A stretch of 64,000 nt of DNA, from assembly GCA_040768665.1 (NCBI GenBank), contig JAXGMN010000048.1:42060-106059 (forward strand). The letters are read 5' to 3'. A program made the translations under genes and the position numbers. Below the pieces are notes generated by a model. It ran no database searches and was not told the DNA's origin. It was given only the letters and a program-made list of their open reading frames with translations. Shown here in pieces: positions 51,692 to 60,697 of this stretch; the first letter of the stretch is position 1, and each line of letters starts with the position of its first letter. The stretch is from JABWBD01 sp040768665. Its GTDB lineage: Bacteria > Planctomycetota > Planctomycetia > Pirellulales > Thermoguttaceae.

Positions 51692-52027
51692 TCATTCGTA
51701 AGGCTGGTCGAGACCGCCCATCGCAAAATTGACCAGCACGCCGACCAACGCGCTGAAGACGTTGACGGCCACCACCAGCGCGGCGAATTCGGCGACCGGA
51801 AAGCCGAGCCAGTAGCATGCTTCCAAGGCCGCTGCCACAATCGCGGCCAGTACGAATGCGGTGCGAAGATTGAATTGCCCGTCGTCCGGTCCGTGCGCGT
51901 CCCGGCTCCAGGCATCTTTGCCCGCCGCGTTGAGCCGACTCCCATGATGGCGAGCTTTCCCGCAGCGCCTGCAAGCGACGGCAGCGTTGTCGGAGAATCC
52001 GAAACAATCCGGACACCGCCACGTCAT
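51692..52027 (-). CDS. Small zinc-ribbon membrane protein
   Basis: The 111-residue protein starts MTWRCPDCFGFSDNAAVACRRCGKAR, a four-Cys zinc ribbon (CPDC...CRRC). After a polar linker come two hydrophobic helices (residues 57-75 and 80-102). Its ATG overlaps the TGA of an upstream 30-codon ORF (ATGA), so it is probably translated by coupling. No characterised family recognised; it converges on rph. Confidence 0.6.
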   Translation of the reverse strand: MTWRCPDCFGFSDNAAVACRRCGKARHHGSRLNAAGKDAWSRDAHGPDDGQFNLRTAFVLAAIVAAALEACYWLGFPVAEFAALVVAVNVFSALVGVLVNFAMGGLDQPYE

Positions 52028-52116
52028 GATCCACCGCCTCGCGCTTGCTCGAACATCTGCCGCACGTCAGGCGGCATTTCGTCGAGCGACGCACAGTTGG
52101 GACAGTAGTTGATCAT
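52024..52116 (-). CDS. 30-residue micro-protein with a CPNC motif
   Basis: The ORF from ATG 52116 reads MINYCPNCASLDEMPPDVRQ and ten more residues, ending GGGS. A GGAGG Shine-Dalgarno lies seven bases upstream. Its stop overlaps the start of the zinc-ribbon gene by ATGA. The CPNC pair looks like half a zinc site, which might be completed by the partner protein. Small size limits certainty, but the ribosome site and coupling argue for translation. Confidence 0.55.
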   Translation of the reverse strand: MINYCPNCASLDEMPPDVRQMFEQARGGGS

Positions 52117-52427
52117 CCCGGCACCTCCGTGGTGACGATCCTTGAGCCGACTCTATTCTACGCGGATGACGGCCCTGTCGTCCACGCTCTGTCGACCCCC
52201 TCGATACTGCAGTGCAGGAAGATCTCCTGGCACGCAAATCACCCCCGGTTACCTTCCGAGCAGCCGGGCTGATAGAGCCGACGCCTCCCGACGACGTTAC
52301 CGCGGAATCTTGCCCTACCTCGACGCCGCGCTCCGTTGCCACGCGGTGCCGACGTGCCGTATAGTAAGCCGATCGGGGAAGCACGGCTTTTGCTTGCCGT
52401 TCGATTCCTACCCAAATGAGGTGATCC
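52117..52427. other. Promoter region with a degenerate palindrome, no gene
   Basis: This gap separates the divergent micro-ORF and nitrilase genes. It holds one degenerate AGCAGCC palindrome near 52259 and nothing else recognised. Confidence 0.4.
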
Positions 52428-54155
52428 ATGCCGCAGTACTCCGCGCTGCTTGCCACTTTGCTGATGCTCGTTTTCAATGTCAGTCGCAGTTCCGCTGACG
52501 AAACCATCCGCGTGAGCGTGATCTCCCAGACCTGGAGCGACGAGGGCCGCACGCTGCCGGCCGTCCACAAGCTATTGGAAGAAGCAGCGGCGCACGGGGC
52601 CGATCTGGTGCTGCTGCCGCAAGAGTGCGTCCGGACCGAAGGCGAGCCGATTCCCGGGCCGGTCAGTCGGTCGCTGGCCGAGAAAGCCCGGCACCACAAG
52701 ATGTACACGGTCGGCAATCTCCGTGAGCGGGAGGGCGAGAAGACGTTCATCACCTCTTTCTTGCTCGACCGCGAAGGAAAGCTGGTCGGCAAGTACCGCA
52801 AGTCGCACAAGATGCCGGATGAGACGTTCGACCTTGGAGACGAACTGCCGGTCTTTCCAACGGAGTTCGGGCCGATCGCGATGCGAGTCGGTACCGACCG
52901 GTTTTTTCCGGAAATCGATCTGGTGTACTGTGCGCGCGGCGCCCGCATGATCCTCTGGTCGCAGGCCCCCGAACCGCTGGAGGACGAGTACGCCCAGGAT
53001 TTCCCGTCGCAGGGTCGAGCGGCCGACTACCACATTCCCATCGCGTGTGCTCGCTACGCGTTTCAAGGCCCGGGGTGGATTACGAACAAATATCCGCCCT
53101 ACTGCGGCTGCCCGATCGGCCGCGCGTACGTGGTGAATCGCGAGGGGCAGAAGATCGCCTGCACGCCTCGCTCCGGCGGCGTCGCCACCGCCACTTTGCT
53201 CAAGAGCCGGCTTGCACCGGGCCGTTCGCCCTGCCTCAACCCCGCATTTGCCGCGATCACCTCGCCGGTTCAGGTCCCGCCGAAGAAGGAGTGGAGGACG
53301 CGGCAGATCCGCGTCAGTGCGATCGAGTCGCATATCGGCATCGAACAACTTCTGGCCAGGCTCGACGAGGCCGGCACGTTGAAGAGCGACATCGTCTGCA
53401 CTTACGAGCTTGTCTGGATCCACGGACCGGATCCGAAAGTGATCGAGCGGCAGACCGCAATCGCAAAAAACAACCTCGAGCAGGTGGCTGCCAAGGCAAA
53501 ACAGTACGACATGTACGTCTTGATCGCGGGCGTGATCGACCGGATCCAGCGCAATGAGGCAATCCTCTATGGCCGCGACGGGCGGGAAATCGGCCGTTAT
53601 TACAAGATTGCCAAGACGCACGACGAGATGATCCCCGGCGAAGCGGCCCCCGTGCTCGAGACCGATTTCGGCCGCATCGGCGTTCGAATCTGCGCCGACG
53701 AGTGGATGGTCGAACTCGATCGATGCTACGCGATTCAAGGCGCCGATATCGTCTTCACGCCGACCCAAAGCTGGGGCCCCGACGCACTGTTCCGCAACCT
53801 CCGCGACATATCGCGGGCGATGGACGGACTCAACTTCCTCGTGGAATGCACGCACCACTGCACCGAAAACATGCACCGCTCGATGATCGTCGATCCGGCC
53901 GGCGCGGTCGTCGCCCGAAGCGAGTACAACCGTCCGGGGATTGTGTCGGCCATCATCGATCTCGACAACGTTCCCAAACGCTACCTTCGCGTTTATGATT
54001 CGCACACGCCGGCAGGCTACCTGCCGCAGTACCAGCCGACGCAGATGCCGCGCACGGCCGACGATCTCCGCCAGTCCGTGCTCTCCTCGCGGCGACCGAT
54101 GCTGTACAAACCTCTCACCCCCAAGCGAGCCGAACCTCCGCACGATCCTGCTTGA
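52428..54155 (+). CDS. Secreted protein with two nitrilase-fold domains, first one inactive
   Basis: The 575-residue protein has a signal peptide (residues 1-23). Domain 1 (about 25-285) keeps the Glu (LLPQECVR, Glu66) and Lys (KYRKSHKM) but the nucleophile segment reads MRVGTDRFFPE, with Gly155 where Cys is needed. Domain 2 (about 290-560) has Glu327 (CTYELVW), Lys396 (YYKIAKTH) and Cys422 (GVRICADEWMVEL), a full triad. The family hydrolyses amides, carbamoyl groups or nitriles. An active domain fused to a degenerate one suggests an internal pseudo-dimer. The substrate is unknown. Confidence 0.85.
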   Translation: MPQYSALLATLLMLVFNVSRSSADETIRVSVISQTWSDEGRTLPAVHKLLEEAAAHGADLVLLPQECVRTEGEPIPGPVSRSLAEKARHHKMYTVGNLREREGEKTFITSFLLDREGKLVGKYRKSHKMPDETFDLGDELPVFPTEFGPIAMRVGTDRFFPEIDLVYCARGARMILWSQAPEPLEDEYAQDFPSQGRAADYHIPIACARYAFQGPGWITNKYPPYCGCPIGRAYVVNREGQKIACTPRSGGVATATLLKSRLAPGRSPCLNPAFAAITSPVQVPPKKEWRTRQIRVSAIESHIGIEQLLARLDEAGTLKSDIVCTYELVWIHGPDPKVIERQTAIAKNNLEQVAAKAKQYDMYVLIAGVIDRIQRNEAILYGRDGREIGRYYKIAKTHDEMIPGEAAPVLETDFGRIGVRICADEWMVELDRCYAIQGADIVFTPTQSWGPDALFRNLRDISRAMDGLNFLVECTHHCTENMHRSMIVDPAGAVVARSEYNRPGIVSAIIDLDNVPKRYLRVYDSHTPAGYLPQYQPTQMPRTADDLRQSVLSSRRPMLYKPLTPKRAEPPHDPA

Positions 54156-54189
54156 CAATCCACGTCGCATCGACCACATTGCGGACGGA

Positions 54190-54309
54190 GTAAACGTTCG
54201 CGGGGCGGCAGGGGACGGGTCCATTTTGGCCGCTCGGCGTCTTTCGACGGCAGAGACGTCGGTGGCAAACATGGATCTGTCCCCCTCCTTCCCGCGTGAA
54301 CGGTTACCG
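54190..54309. repeat. Palindromic leader repeat, family 1, copy B
   Basis: The element starts GTAAACGTTCGCGGGGCGGC and ends GCGTGAACGGTTACCGG, with inner arms GGGGACGGGTCCA and TGGATCTGTCCCC. It lies about 40 bp upstream of the isocitrate-lyase-family gene. Sequence is more diverged than copies A and C, and it is inverted relative to the downstream gene compared with them. Confidence 0.8.
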
Positions 54310-54349
54310 GACGGACCGCATGTACGGCTCCTTTCTCAGGATGACGACC

Positions 54350-55210
54350 ATGACGAAAACTCGCATTCACCACATCCTCGACCAGGTCGGGACGATCGCA
54401 TTCCCCGGCGTGTACGATACGCTCTCGGCGAAGATCTGTCAGATGGTCGGTTTTCCGATGGGGTTCATCTCGGGCTACTCGGTCGCGGCAACAGCCATCG
54501 GCCAGCCGGATCTGGGGCTGCTGACTCAGACCGAGATGATCGACCGGGCCCGTCGGATCGCAATGAGCGTGGAGATTCCCATCATCGTTGACGCCGACAC
54601 CGGATACGGCAGCCCCCTGAACGTGTACCGGACCGTCGACGAACTGATTGCCGCGGGAGCGGCCGGGTGCTTTCTCGAGGATCAGGCCTGGCCGAAGAAG
54701 TGCGGCCATATGCGCGGCAAGAAGTTGATTCCTCGCGAGGAGTATCTTCAGAAGATCCATGCCGCGGTCGCCGCGCGCGCGAGTCGCGACTTCTTCATCG
54801 TCGCCCGGACCGACGCCTTGGCGGTCGAAGGAATGGACGAAGCAATTGCCCGCGTCCAGGCCGCTCGCGACGCGGGGGCCGACGCGAGCTTTGTGGAGGC
54901 TCCCGGCTCCGAGGAAGACCTCGCCGAGATCGGCCGGCGGGCTCCCGCCCCCGTAGTAGCCAACATGATCGAAGGCGGCAAGACGCCCGTCCTGCCCCGC
55001 GAGCGGCTTGCCGAGATGGGCTTCCACCTGATCCTTTACCCGCTGGCCGGAATCTTCTCCGCCGCCAGGGCCATCGAGCGGATGTACAACAAGCTTCTCA
55101 GCGACGGGACCACGCTGGGCGAAGAATCGCAGCTCATGTCGTTCCATCACTTCAACGAGCTTATCGGCGTTGAAGAGATGTACTTGTTGGCCGAGCGGTT
55201 CGGCGATTGA
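54350..55210 (+). CDS. Isocitrate lyase / PEP mutase family enzyme
   Basis: The 286-residue protein is a TIM barrel of the ICL/PEPM superfamily (methylisocitrate lyase or oxaloacetate decarboxylase type). Metal-binding Asp residues sit in IIVDADTGYGSPLN (residues 79-92), and the catalytic loop is DQAWPKKCGHMRGK with KKCGH (116-120), so a lyase rather than phosphonopyruvate activity is expected. VARTDALAVEGMDEAI and the late PLAGIFSAARAIERMY follow. ATG 54350 lies eight bases after AGGA; ATG 54341 is the alternative. Confidence 0.85.
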   Translation: MTKTRIHHILDQVGTIAFPGVYDTLSAKICQMVGFPMGFISGYSVAATAIGQPDLGLLTQTEMIDRARRIAMSVEIPIIVDADTGYGSPLNVYRTVDELIAAGAAGCFLEDQAWPKKCGHMRGKKLIPREEYLQKIHAAVAARASRDFFIVARTDALAVEGMDEAIARVQAARDAGADASFVEAPGSEEDLAEIGRRAPAPVVANMIEGGKTPVLPRERLAEMGFHLILYPLAGIFSAARAIERMYNKLLSDGTTLGEESQLMSFHHFNELIGVEEMYLLAERFGD

Positions 55211-55214
55211 AGTT

Positions 55215-55317
55215 CAGAGTCTGTTCCAAAAGGGGACAGGCTCCGAGCCCAATCCACTATTCTCCCCGAAAAACGGCGACGTGGCGAGGTGCCGGTCCCC
55301 TCTTCGCACAGACTCTC
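55215..55317. repeat. MITE-like palindrome, family 2, full copy
   Basis: CAGAGTCTGTTCCAAAAGGG then GACAGGCTC on the left, and GAGGTGCCGGTCCCCTCTTC then GCACAGACTCT on the right. It lies between two convergent genes, so it could serve as a bidirectional terminator. Confidence 0.75.
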
Positions 55318-55328
55318 AGCGGCCGCGG

Positions 55329-56204
55329 TTACGACTTCGCCAGTTCCCCGGTTTCCAGTGCGCCCACTCGCTGCATCGCCGCCAACAATTCGGCTTCCCG
55401 GATAGGCTTGGTGACGTAGCACTCGCATCCCTCGCGGAAGGCCCGGATGCAGCGCTTCGAGTCGCGCAGCGCCGTGGTCATGATCACCGGCACCCGGTCG
55501 CGGCCCTGGATCCCGCGATCCATTTCCACCTGCCGGATCCCCTCCAAAGCTGCATGTCCACTGTTTCCGGGCATCATGATGTCCAGGCAGATGAGGTCGT
55601 AAGGGTCGCCGTCTTCAAGGGCCAGACGCATCGCGTCAACCGCTTCGGCGCCGTCGTAGGCAAAATCGCATTCGCCGTAAGGGGAAAGAATGTCCTTGAC
55701 CAGTTCCCGGCAGACACCGTCGTCGTCGACGATCAGGTAACGCCGATGGCGAGACGGCCCCATCGACTCTGCCGCGGCCACGGTGGTCTGAGGCGGCGCA
55801 ACCGCCCCAAATTCGCCCAGCAACTCCCGAACCTGGCCAAGAAGCTCGAGTTCCTTCACCGGCTTGGTAACGTACGATTCGCATCCTTCCCGAAATGCAC
55901 GAATACAGTGCTTGCTGTCGGCCAAGGCTGACGCCATGACGATCTTCACCTGGTCGCTGCCGCGGATCCCTCGCTCGCTCTCCATGCGGCGAATCGCGTC
56001 AAGAACCTGGTGCCCGTCGAATCCCGGCATCATGATGTCCAGGCAAATCAAGTCATAGGGCTCGCCGGCGTCCAGACTGAGTCGAAACGCGCCGACCGCC
56101 TCCCGGCCGTCGTAGGCGAGGTCGCACCGTCCCAAAGGCGATAGGAAGTGCTGGATCAGACGGCGGCACGCGGGATCGTCATCGACAATCAAGAACTTGG
56201 GCAT
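55329..56204 (-). CDS. Response regulator with two receiver domains and no output domain
   Basis: The 291-residue protein contains two CheY-like receivers. The first (residues 1-128) has phospho-acceptor Asp56 (LICLDIMMPG), the acidic DDD pair, a switch Ser/Thr (MASALAD) and Lys in YVTKP. The second (about 153-285) repeats this with Asp208 and YVTKP. The two share long identical stretches, including a CIRAFREGCE segment, so arose by duplication. There is no DNA-binding or enzymatic output. It lies 13 bp downstream of the hybrid kinase and probably acts as phosphate shuttle or sink. Confidence 0.9.
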   Translation of the reverse strand: MPKFLIVDDDPACRRLIQHFLSPLGRCDLAYDGREAVGAFRLSLDAGEPYDLICLDIMMPGFDGHQVLDAIRRMESERGIRGSDQVKIVMASALADSKHCIRAFREGCESYVTKPVKELELLGQVRELLGEFGAVAPPQTTVAAAESMGPSRHRRYLIVDDDGVCRELVKDILSPYGECDFAYDGAEAVDAMRLALEDGDPYDLICLDIMMPGNSGHAALEGIRQVEMDRGIQGRDRVPVIMTTALRDSKRCIRAFREGCECYVTKPIREAELLAAMQRVGALETGELAKS

Positions 56205-56217
56205 GAGGGGTCTCCGT

Positions 56218-58218
56218 CTAATTGCGCGAGGAAATCGCACGCGTCGTCGCGGCATTCGACCGGGCAAGGAGCGTTTGGCGCAACCGGGCCACGGCAGCGG
56301 CTGCCCTTCGGCCGTCGCGGCTTCGCGCGGCCAGTTGGATCCGCACGGCGTGGTCTGCCGCGCCCGTGTCACCACAACGGCCGGCGAGGTTCTTCAGTGC
56401 GTGGGCACAGTGCTCCAGCGCGACGAAGTCTTGCTGCTTCAGCGCTTCATCGATGCTCGCCAGAGACTCCGACAGCGAATTCTCCGGACACTCTGAATCT
56501 TCCGGACACGCTGGCCCGACCGCGTGCTCCCGGTCCGCGCCCCGCTTTTCCGCGTTTTCGCCGAAATCCGGGATTTGCCGGTGAATGGTTTCCAGGAGTA
56601 TATCCACACTGAACGGTTTAGGCAGGTAATCGTCGGCCCCGGCGGCAAGGCATTTCTCCCGGTCGCCTGGCATCGCATCCGCCGTGAGGGCCACAATCCT
56701 GGTGTGTCGGCCCCGGCCCGCTTCTTGCTCGTACCCGCGAATCTGCCGAATCGCCTCCAGGCCGTCGATCTTCGGCATCTGGAGATCCATGAACACGACG
56801 TCATAGAAATTCCATCGAAGCACCTCAACGGCTTCGCGGCCGTTGTCCACCAGATCGACGAAGCACCCTGCCCGCGTCAGCAGCAGTTCAAGGAGCGTTC
56901 GATGCAGGTATTCGTCATCCGCCACGAGGACCCGCCAGGTGCGGTTTGATGCGTCGCCGCGTCCGGACGAACTGGTCCACAGGACCGTCTGCCGTTCCAT
57001 CCTGCTGTCCGGCAACGGCTCGCCATGGGTACGATGATGCTTCAGTGGCACGGTAATCCAGAAGCTGCTGCCCCGGCTGGCGGCGCTGCGGAATCCGATC
57101 TGCCCGCCCATCAAGTCGAGCAACTGTTTTGTCAGCGCAAGCCCGAGCCCCACGCCGCCAAATCGCCGGGTGAGCGAACCGTCGGCCTGGTAGAAGCTGT
57201 CGAAGACCGCCTCCTGACGGTCCTTCGGAATTCCGACACCGGTGTCCGTCACCACGACCCGCAGCACAACCGACTCCTCGTCCTGTTCGTCCACGGCTGT
57301 GTGGATGTGGATGGTTCCCTGGTCGGTGAACTTCACCGCGTTGCTCAGCAGGTTCACCAGCACCTGCCGGAGCCGGTTCCTGTCGCCCACCAGGCATCGC
57401 GGAACGGCCGCCTCTACCTGGCAATGCAAACGCAAGCCTTTTCGTTGGGCGGCCGGTTGAATTGCCTTCAGGGCCTCGCACACCAGTTTTCCCGGTTGAA
57501 ACGGCTCGTCCCACAGGGCAACCGACCCCTCCAAAAGCCTCGAGAAATCGAGCAGGTTCTCCAACAGTCCCATCAGCGAGTTGGCAGCGGCGCAGATGAA
57601 ATCGACCTTCTCCCGCTGCGCGTCCTTGAGCGGCTCGCGGCGCAGAAGTTGAGAAAATCCCAGGATGGAGTTCATCGGCGTGCGGATTTCATGGCTTACA
57701 TTCGCGAGAAACTCGGCCTTCACCCGTCTTGACTGACGGACCTCCTCATTCGCGTGCGACTCTCGCGCCCGCGACGCGGCCAGTTCTCGTCTCAGGCCTT
57801 CAGCCTCCCGGCACGACTGGCGCCACTGCCGTTGAACGGCCAGCCAATGCCGAACGGCCGTTTCCTCCCCGCCGCGGGAGACGGCAAGGAACTGGGTTTC
57901 CGGGATGAATGCCTCCACGGCCTCCGACAACAGGGCCGGCGAGTTCTTGGTACAAAGGATTAATGGAAGGGACGGGGCGGCATCCACGATTTTCCGAACC
58001 GCCTCGACTTCCTCGGCAGGCTGAAGCTCCGCAAACCAGCCCACCGCCAGCGACCATTCCGGCTTCGTCAACATTCTCCAGTCGCCAACGTCGGCAGCGA
58101 CGCAGACCTCCCCTGGCGAGCCACCGGCCGACAGCCAACCGAGGATACGCCCGGCAAAAGAGCGACCGTCCGGGTGATCACCAACGAGCAGTATTTTTGG
58201 GGAGTGGCTGACCGGCAT
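56218..58218 (-). CDS. Soluble hybrid histidine kinase with receiver and HPt domains
   Basis: The 666-residue protein starts at ATG 58218. An N-terminal receiver-like segment (residues 8-125) lacks the phospho-Asp. A coiled coil (135-168) leads to the dimerisation domain with phospho-His176 (FLANVSHEIRTPMNSIL). The ATPase domain shows VLVNLLSNAVKFTDQGTI, VVTDTGVGIPKD and FGGVGLGLALTKQLLDLMGG. A receiver follows (VVFMDLQMPKIDG, TADAMPGDREKCLAAGADDYLPKPF), then a short HPt-like domain (HCAHALKNLAGRCGD). No membrane helix is present, so the input is cytoplasmic. The tandem receiver gene follows at once. Confidence 0.9.
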   Translation of the reverse strand: MPVSHSPKILLVGDHPDGRSFAGRILGWLSAGGSPGEVCVAADVGDWRMLTKPEWSLAVGWFAELQPAEEVEAVRKIVDAAPSLPLILCTKNSPALLSEAVEAFIPETQFLAVSRGGEETAVRHWLAVQRQWRQSCREAEGLRRELAASRARESHANEEVRQSRRVKAEFLANVSHEIRTPMNSILGFSQLLRREPLKDAQREKVDFICAAANSLMGLLENLLDFSRLLEGSVALWDEPFQPGKLVCEALKAIQPAAQRKGLRLHCQVEAAVPRCLVGDRNRLRQVLVNLLSNAVKFTDQGTIHIHTAVDEQDEESVVLRVVVTDTGVGIPKDRQEAVFDSFYQADGSLTRRFGGVGLGLALTKQLLDLMGGQIGFRSAASRGSSFWITVPLKHHRTHGEPLPDSRMERQTVLWTSSSGRGDASNRTWRVLVADDEYLHRTLLELLLTRAGCFVDLVDNGREAVEVLRWNFYDVVFMDLQMPKIDGLEAIRQIRGYEQEAGRGRHTRIVALTADAMPGDREKCLAAGADDYLPKPFSVDILLETIHRQIPDFGENAEKRGADREHAVGPACPEDSECPENSLSESLASIDEALKQQDFVALEHCAHALKNLAGRCGDTGAADHAVRIQLAARSRDGRRAAAAVARLRQTLLARSNAATTRAISSRN

Positions 58219-58478
58219 CGCGAGACCTCGGGCCATCTGGCATACCGAAAGTATAGTTCGCGTTTTTCTTGGTCAGCGCATTTGGTGTCTGCGCCAAACG
58301 CGCACCGAACGTCTAGTCCTGAATCAATCCAAGTGGTGGAAATACACCCATCCATCGGAGTATGGCTTGTTTCGGCCTTGTTGGTAGACGGATAATTCGC
58401 GAGGGCCCAGAGACCCCATGGCAACCACCAGCCCGGATTATTCACCACCGCATACTAGGTCTGGCGACAGGCTGAGGT

Positions 58479-59381
58479 TTATCGCGAAACGATATCGCCC
58501 GCCGCACGCGTGAAGAGGGAAACGAAGGTGTTGGCCTCGATGTTTTCCGGGTGGAAATGGACGGAACCGTCGCCGTAGAGGAAGTTGGCGCCGCCGGGGT
58601 GAAAGGAATAGATCTCGTTGGCATTGCTGCAGTTGATGAGCTGTGTCGTGCCGCAGACGCTGTGGACCCAGAACTCCGCCTCGTCGTCGGCCCAGCGCGC
58701 ACCGGAAATCGGTTCCGCGGGGCTGATGTCGGGGTCGCCCCGACGACCCTCGACCCACTTCTGCGGGCGGCCGGAATCCTCGAAGAGCATGAAGGTGTTG
58801 GAAAGTCCGTCCCTCACATCCGCCATTCTCGTGGGCCGGGCGTTGGGGTAGTACGGCAACAGCTTACCACGGAAGAGGCCCTCCCAATTCGTTCGATTCG
58901 GCACGCCACGGGCCGTTAGGATCGACTTGGCCGCCGGCATGAAGTCTTCGCAACTGGCGTAGTCGGTGATGTACTCGCGACCTCCCGGGGCGCTGGGGCA
59001 GACGAACAAGGCGATATTCGTTTGGGTCGCAGGGCGGTTGCTGATTGCCGACCAGTGCTTGTTGAAGTCGTATCGGTCGCGGACTGCGTCCTGCTCGACA
59101 TACCGGAGGATGAACGTCAACATGTTGTGTTTAGGGATGCGCGTATAGGCGGGAGGGAACACCCGGTTGGTGTTCTCATATTGCAGAATCGCCAGGCCGA
59201 TCTGCCGGAGGTTGCTGGTGCAATGAGCCCGCCGCGCCGCTTCGCGCGCGGCCTGGACTGCGGGCAAGAGCACGCTGATGAGTATTCCAATGATTGCGAC
59301 TGCCACCAGCAGTTCGACGAGCGTAAAGGCGGCAAGTCGCCCGAGAGTTGTCTGTCGGCTGAGACGGATCGATCCACTCAT
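58479..59381 (-). CDS. DUF1559 prepilin-like protein
   Basis: The 300-residue protein has a type IV prepilin N-terminus (FTLVELLVAVAIIGILISVLLPAVQAAREAARRA, residues 19-52), then the DUF1559 domain (NLRQIGLAILQYE, FVCPSAPGG, DGLSNTFMLFEDSGRP) and the C-terminal H-x9-D-G type motif FHPGGANFLYGDGSVHF. This family is expanded to dozens of copies in planctomycetes and is thought to be exported through a type II/IV pilus-like route. Role unknown. Confidence 0.93.
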   Translation of the reverse strand: MSGSIRLSRQTTLGRLAAFTLVELLVAVAIIGILISVLLPAVQAAREAARRAHCTSNLRQIGLAILQYENTNRVFPPAYTRIPKHNMLTFILRYVEQDAVRDRYDFNKHWSAISNRPATQTNIALFVCPSAPGGREYITDYASCEDFMPAAKSILTARGVPNRTNWEGLFRGKLLPYYPNARPTRMADVRDGLSNTFMLFEDSGRPQKWVEGRRGDPDISPAEPISGARWADDEAEFWVHSVCGTTQLINCSNANEIYSFHPGGANFLYGDGSVHFHPENIEANTFVSLFTRAAGDIVSR

Positions 59382-59517
59382 GAAAGGAGCCTTTCTGAAA
59401 TGGCCTGTCCGGACGTCTGGCCCCGTCTTTTCCCGACTCCGTCGCAGATCGGGGCGATGGTTCCTCCTGCTTGCTGAATGGAACGAGGCGGCAAATCCCG
59501 CACCTGAAAATGGGGGA

Positions 59518-60660
59518 TCAGTCGAGCCGAATCACCGATAGCGTGCACGGCTCGTTGTAGGTCTGGTTGATGCAGCCGGGCACCGGCCAGTCCATATTCG
59601 AGACGATCACTTCACGGCCGCGGAGCAGGACTTCGCAAGGCTGGTCCATGCCGCCGTCGAGCCCGTCGGTGTCGCCGTTCTGGGCAAGCGTCTTTACGGC
59701 GCCGTCGGGATAGACCATCTGCACGGCGTTGGCTTTGGAATCGGCCACGTAGATCACGCCGCTGTCGGCATCCATGAACAGGCCGTCGGCGCTCTTCATA
59801 AAGTCGGCCTTGGCAAAGATCGTGTTCGATTTGACCTTGCCCGATTCGTCGAACTGGAAGCGATGGACCGTGCCGTCGGAGAAATTGCCGATATAGAGAT
59901 TGCCGTCTTTGTCGAAACAGAGGCCGTCGGCTCCCAGCGGGAGCTCCTCGTTGTGGACCAGGATAGTGTCGAGGAAGTGCGGGTCCTTGGTCTCGTCTGC
60001 GGCGAGGGCAACGGGCTCGCCCTCGAGTTCATCGAGTTTGAAGCGGAACACGCCGCTGGTGGCCGGCTTGGCGTCTTTGTCGATCTGGGTTTCGCTCACG
60101 TAAAGACAGCCGTCGCGGCAAATGACCGCGTTGGAGACGTGGAAGCCGGTAATCACCGGTTTGATCTCCGCGGGCTTGCCGTCTTTCATGACAATCCGCA
60201 AGACGCGCGACTGGCGGTCGCCGGTCATCTGGTAATCGGCCACGAAAAGGTCGCCCGAGGGAGCCAGGCAGACGCCCAGGGGCCCTACCGGTTTGCCGGT
60301 CTGGGGATGCTTGGGCAGATCCATGAACTTCTCCGCCTTGTTGTCCGGCGTGATCCGCACCATGAAAGCACCCGCGTCCAGGTTGTTGAAATTGGGCATC
60401 GAGAGGATCACGTTCCCGTCGGGCAGCAGCGCCATGGCGTCGGGCGTATTGCAGAAGTCGGGAAGCTTGACGAGCAGTTCCGGTTTCTTGAGCGACTCGG
60501 AAGCCTGGTCGGACTGCGGTCGGGTTTCGGCCGTTGTGTCGGCCGCGGCCACATCTGCGGCGACGGTGTTCACGGTTGCCGCCGGCTGTTCGGCGCAGCC
60601 TGATGCGAAGAGCGTCGCTGAGAGGACAACCAACGTGACAGAACCAAGCAGCTTGGACAT
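59518..60660 (-). CDS. SMP-30/NHL-like beta-propeller lipoprotein
   Basis: The 380-residue protein has a lipobox (LFASGC, Cys22). Six-bladed propeller repeats include MALLPDGNVILSMPNF, LGVCLAPSGDLFVADYQ, NAVICRDGCLYVSETQ, DGLCFDKDGNLYIGNFSDGTVHRF and GLFMDADSGVIYVADSKAN. The pattern matches gluconolactonase/SMP-30-like proteins. Placement after the catabolic dehydrogenase gene (37 bp) suggests an outer-face lactonase or sugar-binding role for the same pathway; this is inference. Confidence 0.8.
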   Translation of the reverse strand: MSKLLGSVTLVVLSATLFASGCAEQPAATVNTVAADVAAADTTAETRPQSDQASESLKKPELLVKLPDFCNTPDAMALLPDGNVILSMPNFNNLDAGAFMVRITPDNKAEKFMDLPKHPQTGKPVGPLGVCLAPSGDLFVADYQMTGDRQSRVLRIVMKDGKPAEIKPVITGFHVSNAVICRDGCLYVSETQIDKDAKPATSGVFRFKLDELEGEPVALAADETKDPHFLDTILVHNEELPLGADGLCFDKDGNLYIGNFSDGTVHRFQFDESGKVKSNTIFAKADFMKSADGLFMDADSGVIYVADSKANAVQMVYPDGAVKTLAQNGDTDGLDGGMDQPCEVLLRGREVIVSNMDWPVPGCINQTYNEPCTLSVIRLD

Positions 60661-60697
60661 GGGAGTTCTCCTGGTGTAGCGTGGTGTGCTGCGGAAT

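Noticed and set aside
52572..54272. A 566-codon minus-strand frame opposite the double nitrilase
   Set aside because: The plus strand has signal peptide, catalytic motifs and two nitrilase domains. The antisense product is not family-like.
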